64,000 nucleotides of DNA, taken from assembly GCF_001613345.1 (NCBI RefSeq), contig NZ_BDCE01000092.1, positions 1 through 64,000 on the forward strand, written 5' to 3'. This document shows, piece after piece, positions 61,872 to 64,000 of this stretch; within the stretch, counting starts at the first letter, position 1; each line of letters begins with the position of its first letter. The notes beneath the pieces are model-generated. The model was not told the DNA's origin and searched no databases. It saw only the letters and a list, made by a program, of their open reading frames with translations. The position numbers were made by a program, and so were the translations under genes. The DNA is from Nocardia uniformis NBRC 13702. Its GTDB lineage: Bacteria; Actinomycetota; Actinomycetes; Mycobacteriales; Mycobacteriaceae.

Positions 61872-64000
61872 GTGGAACGGGACGACTCGACGGTAGACCA
61901 TTCCGGTCTGCTGCTGACCGGTCCGCAGCTGGGTATCTGGAATGCCCAGCGCTTCGACCCGGAATCCGGCCGCTACCTCGTCGGTGAGGTCCTGGAGATC
62001 TCCGGTGACGCGCCGATCGATGTGGACCTGCTGGCCGAGGCGATCCGCCGCACCGTGGCCGAGGCCGAGAATATGCGCCTGCGCTTCCGTGAAACACCAG
62101 ATGGACCACGGCAATTCGTCACCGATGCGGAGGCCGTACTGCGGCCGACCATCGACCTGCGCGCCACCGCCGAACCCTTCGCACTGGCCTACGAGGCGGT
62201 GGCCCTGGAACGGCACCACGCCGCCGAGCACTGTCGTCCCATGGTGGATCGGCAGCTGTACAACTACACGCTCATTCGGGTCACCGACTGCCAGGTGTGG
62301 TGTGTGCAGCTGTACCACCACCTCATTGTCGACGGGTACAGCGCGGCGCTGCTCTCGCGTCGGGTCGCGACCCACTACACCGCGATGCGACGCGGAAAGG
62401 CCGCGCCCAAACCGATTTTCGGCACCATTGCCGAACTGGTGGCCGAGGAACAGGACTACCGTGCCGGTGCGCAGTTCGAAGCGGATCGGCTGTTCTGGCG
62501 CGAGCAGCTGACACCCTGGCCCGATCTGGACGGTCGTGGACGGCATATCGGCGGTGCGGTGGAACGGACGATTCGCGCCGAGGCGGTGCTACCGGCCGCG
62601 GCCCTCGCCACCCTGCGGGAAAGCGCCGAACAACACGGTGTCACCTGGGCCGATGTGCTCGTGGCCTGTTACGCGGCCTTCCTGAACCGGCAGCTCGGCA
62701 CCGCCGATGTCGTGGTGTCCATGCTGCTCATGGGCCGCGTCGGCCGGGCGGCCCTGAGCACTCCGGCCATGGCGGTGAACGTGCTGCCGCTGCGGGTGAC
62801 CGTGCGCGCGGACGACCGGCTCGGTGAGCTGGCACCGCGCGTCGCCGCGACCTTGAAACAGGTGCGGGCACATCAGCGCTACAGCGGTGACGATCTCGCC
62901 CGGGAATTCCATGGCTTCGGAGCGGGCGAACTACTGCATGGAGTCGGTATCAATCTCAAGGTCTTCGACTTCTCCCTGGATTTCGACGGTGCGCGCGGTG
63001 TGCTGCGCAATGTGGCCGGTGGACCGCCGGAGGACCTCGGGCTGACCGTGACACCGCTGGCCGACGGCACCGTGCTGCTCGGGTTCGAATCCGATGCGCG
63101 CAGTAATGATTCAGAGGACGTGCGTCGTCGCATCGATGGTCTGACGCGGGTAATCAACGCCTTCACCGGCGCGGACAAGCCGTCGGTCGGAGCGCTCGAA
63201 CTGCTCGACCGAGCCGAACGTGGGCGTCTGCTCGACGCTCGGTCGGGGACGGCGGAAATCGGTGCGGTGGAACTGGTGCCGGACGCCTTGGACCGGCTGG
63301 TGATCGAGCGACCCGCAGCGATCGTGCTGTCCGCCGACGGAGAGCAGTGGACCGCAGCCGAATTCGGCAGCCGGGTCCACCGCCTGGCGCGCCTACTGCG
63401 CGGCAGGGGAGTGAGACCGGAGTCGATTGTCGGTGTGGCTCTGCCGCGCTCGGCCGAATTCGTGGTGTCGCTGTTCGCGGTCTGGCGTGCGGGCGGTGTG
63501 TACCTGCCGTTGGACCCGGAGCATCCCGTGCCGCGACTGCGGTCCGTGATCGATGACGCGGCACCGGAATTGGTGCTCAGCGCCGGTGCGCTGGCAGCGG
63601 AGCTCGGGTCGGAGGCGATCGCTACCGACACCCCGGAGTTCCGAGCCGAGCTGAATCGGTATTCGGACACCCCGCTGGTTTCTGAAGTCCGTGGCATGCA
63701 TCCGGGTCCCTCCGCCGACGCCACCGCCCCCGTCATTCCGGCGCGTCGTTGGCCGGAATCCACACCATCCGAACCGCATTCATTGGTGGTGGATCCCGGC
63801 CAAAAGCACGCCGGGATGACGGGTGACGCAGGGATATCAGGTGTCGCCGGTTTGGCGGGCGACGTCGAGGTGGCGGCGCACCGCGCTGGCCGAGGCGCCT
63901 ACCTGATCTATACCTCCGGCTCGACCGGCCGCCCCAAAGGTGTACTGGTGGACCACGGTGCGCTGGCGCACCTGCTGGCCGCGCACCGGGCCGGAATGTA
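61872..64000 (+). CDS. Nonribosomal peptide synthetase, 5' part (C-A)
   Basis: The frame is open from GTG 61872 (GAAGGGAG upstream) to the window end, giving about 709 residues of a larger enzyme. It begins with a condensation domain (LTGPQLGIWNAQRFDPESGR at the start; active-site HHxxxDG as HHLIVDG at residue ~149; RNVAGGPPEDLGL), then an adenylation domain (WTAAEFGSRVHRLARLL, GVALPRSAEFVVSLFAVWRA, core A3 YLIYTSGSTGRPKG). Starting with a C domain suggests lipo-initiation or an upstream partner. Between the A2 and A3 cores there are about 60 extra residues, partly from an inserted repeat. With the iron box and importer upstream, a siderophore is the likely product. Confidence 0.9.
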   Translation, partial: MERDDSTVDHSGLLLTGPQLGIWNAQRFDPESGRYLVGEVLEISGDAPIDVDLLAEAIRRTVAEAENMRLRFRETPDGPRQFVTDAEAVLRPTIDLRATAEPFALAYEAVALERHHAAEHCRPMVDRQLYNYTLIRVTDCQVWCVQLYHHLIVDGYSAALLSRRVATHYTAMRRGKAAPKPIFGTIAELVAEEQDYRAGAQFEADRLFWREQLTPWPDLDGRGRHIGGAVERTIRAEAVLPAAALATLRESAEQHGVTWADVLVACYAAFLNRQLGTADVVVSMLLMGRVGRAALSTPAMAVNVLPLRVTVRADDRLGELAPRVAATLKQVRAHQRYSGDDLAREFHGFGAGELLHGVGINLKVFDFSLDFDGARGVLRNVAGGPPEDLGLTVTPLADGTVLLGFESDARSNDSEDVRRRIDGLTRVINAFTGADKPSVGALELLDRAERGRLLDARSGTAEIGAVELVPDALDRLVIERPAAIVLSADGEQWTAAEFGSRVHRLARLLRGRGVRPESIVGVALPRSAEFVVSLFAVWRAGGVYLPLDPEHPVPRLRSVIDDAAPELVLSAGALAAELGSEAIATDTPEFRAELNRYSDTPLVSEVRGMHPGPSADATAPVIPARRWPESTPSEPHSLVVDPGQKHAGMTGDAGISGVAGLAGDVEVAAHRAGRGAYLIYTSGSTGRPKGVLVDHGALAHLLAAHRAGM
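63730..63823. repeat. ~95-bp palindromic element inside the NRPS gene
   Basis: Left arm 63730-63766 (CCGTCATTCCGGCGCG...CACACC) and right arm 63788-63823 (GGTGGATCCCGGCC...GACGGG) form the same double-hairpin as the element at 57094-57188. It is read through in frame, encoding APVIPARRWPESTPSEPHSL and VVDPGQKHAGMTG. Position: the variable loop before the adenylation A3 motif. Confidence 0.8.

Noticed and set aside
1..64000. Search for CRISPR arrays, tRNA and rRNA genes
   Set aside because: No regularly spaced repeat-spacer series, cloverleaf-like sequence or rRNA-like sequence was seen by eye.

Overview
The window is GC-rich and comes from a mycolic-acid actinobacterium (Mycobacteriales), most likely a Nocardia or close relative. 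This rests on a complete ESX/type VII secretion locus with PE and PPE proteins, two MspA-type porins, the PknG-GlnH pair, a WhiB protein, an EspR-like regulator, IdeR-type iron boxes beside siderophore genes, and GTG/ATGA start usage. No rRNA, tRNA or CRISPR array was seen.

Layout. 1-2.9 kb: end of an alpha/beta hydrolase, then a carotenoid-cleavage oxygenase followed by a GntR/TetR double-HTH regulator. 3-10.7 kb: an eroded accessory stretch with a methyltransferase-like toxin-type protein, a CpnT-like secretion domain separated from an ADP-ribosyltransferase-like fragment, a truncated short-chain dehydrogenase, a peptidoglycan-binding remnant and a cytochrome P450. 11.1-33.6 kb: a LuxR/NB-ARC regulator divergent from an ESX locus in ESX-3-like order (eccA-eccB-eccC-PE-PPE-esx-esx-espG-[MinD-like]-eccD-mycP-eccE), then an EspR-like regulator, two membrane proteins and a strong hairpin. 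33.8-36 kb: AraC regulator divergent from a glyoxalase-fold protein and a free-standing ThrRS-type editing domain. 36-39.4 kb: an IS3 remnant and two abutting, divergent IS701-family elements. 39.4-47.4 kb: MerR regulator, SPFH/zinc-ribbon protein, pknG, a membrane coiled-coil protein, a ROK protein, glnH and a small exported protein. 47.7-50.6 kb: WhiB, OsmC-like, RraB-like and YbaB-like genes. 51-57 kb: a YtrA-type GntR regulator with a textbook operator, two ABC transporters and a PAP2-diacylglycerol-kinase fusion. 57.2-64 kb: two MspA porins, a FecCD-type siderophore importer under an IdeR box, and the first part of an iron-boxed nonribosomal peptide synthetase that runs off the window.

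How they may work together. ESX core proteins export the PE/PPE and Esx pairs, chaperoned by EspG. PknG and GlnH sense amino acids and carbon/nitrogen state. The porins, the importer and the NRPS look like one iron-acquisition block. A previously unrecognised (by me) palindrome, TTCCC-N6-GGGAA, occurs in eight exact copies, all at or near gene starts, including upstream of eccA, PE, a post-ESX membrane gene and between the SPFH gene and pknG. It suggests one regulon joining the ESX locus to the PknG region. A second unusual signal is a ~95-bp palindromic repeat present between genes at 57.1 kb and again, in frame, inside the NRPS adenylation domain.
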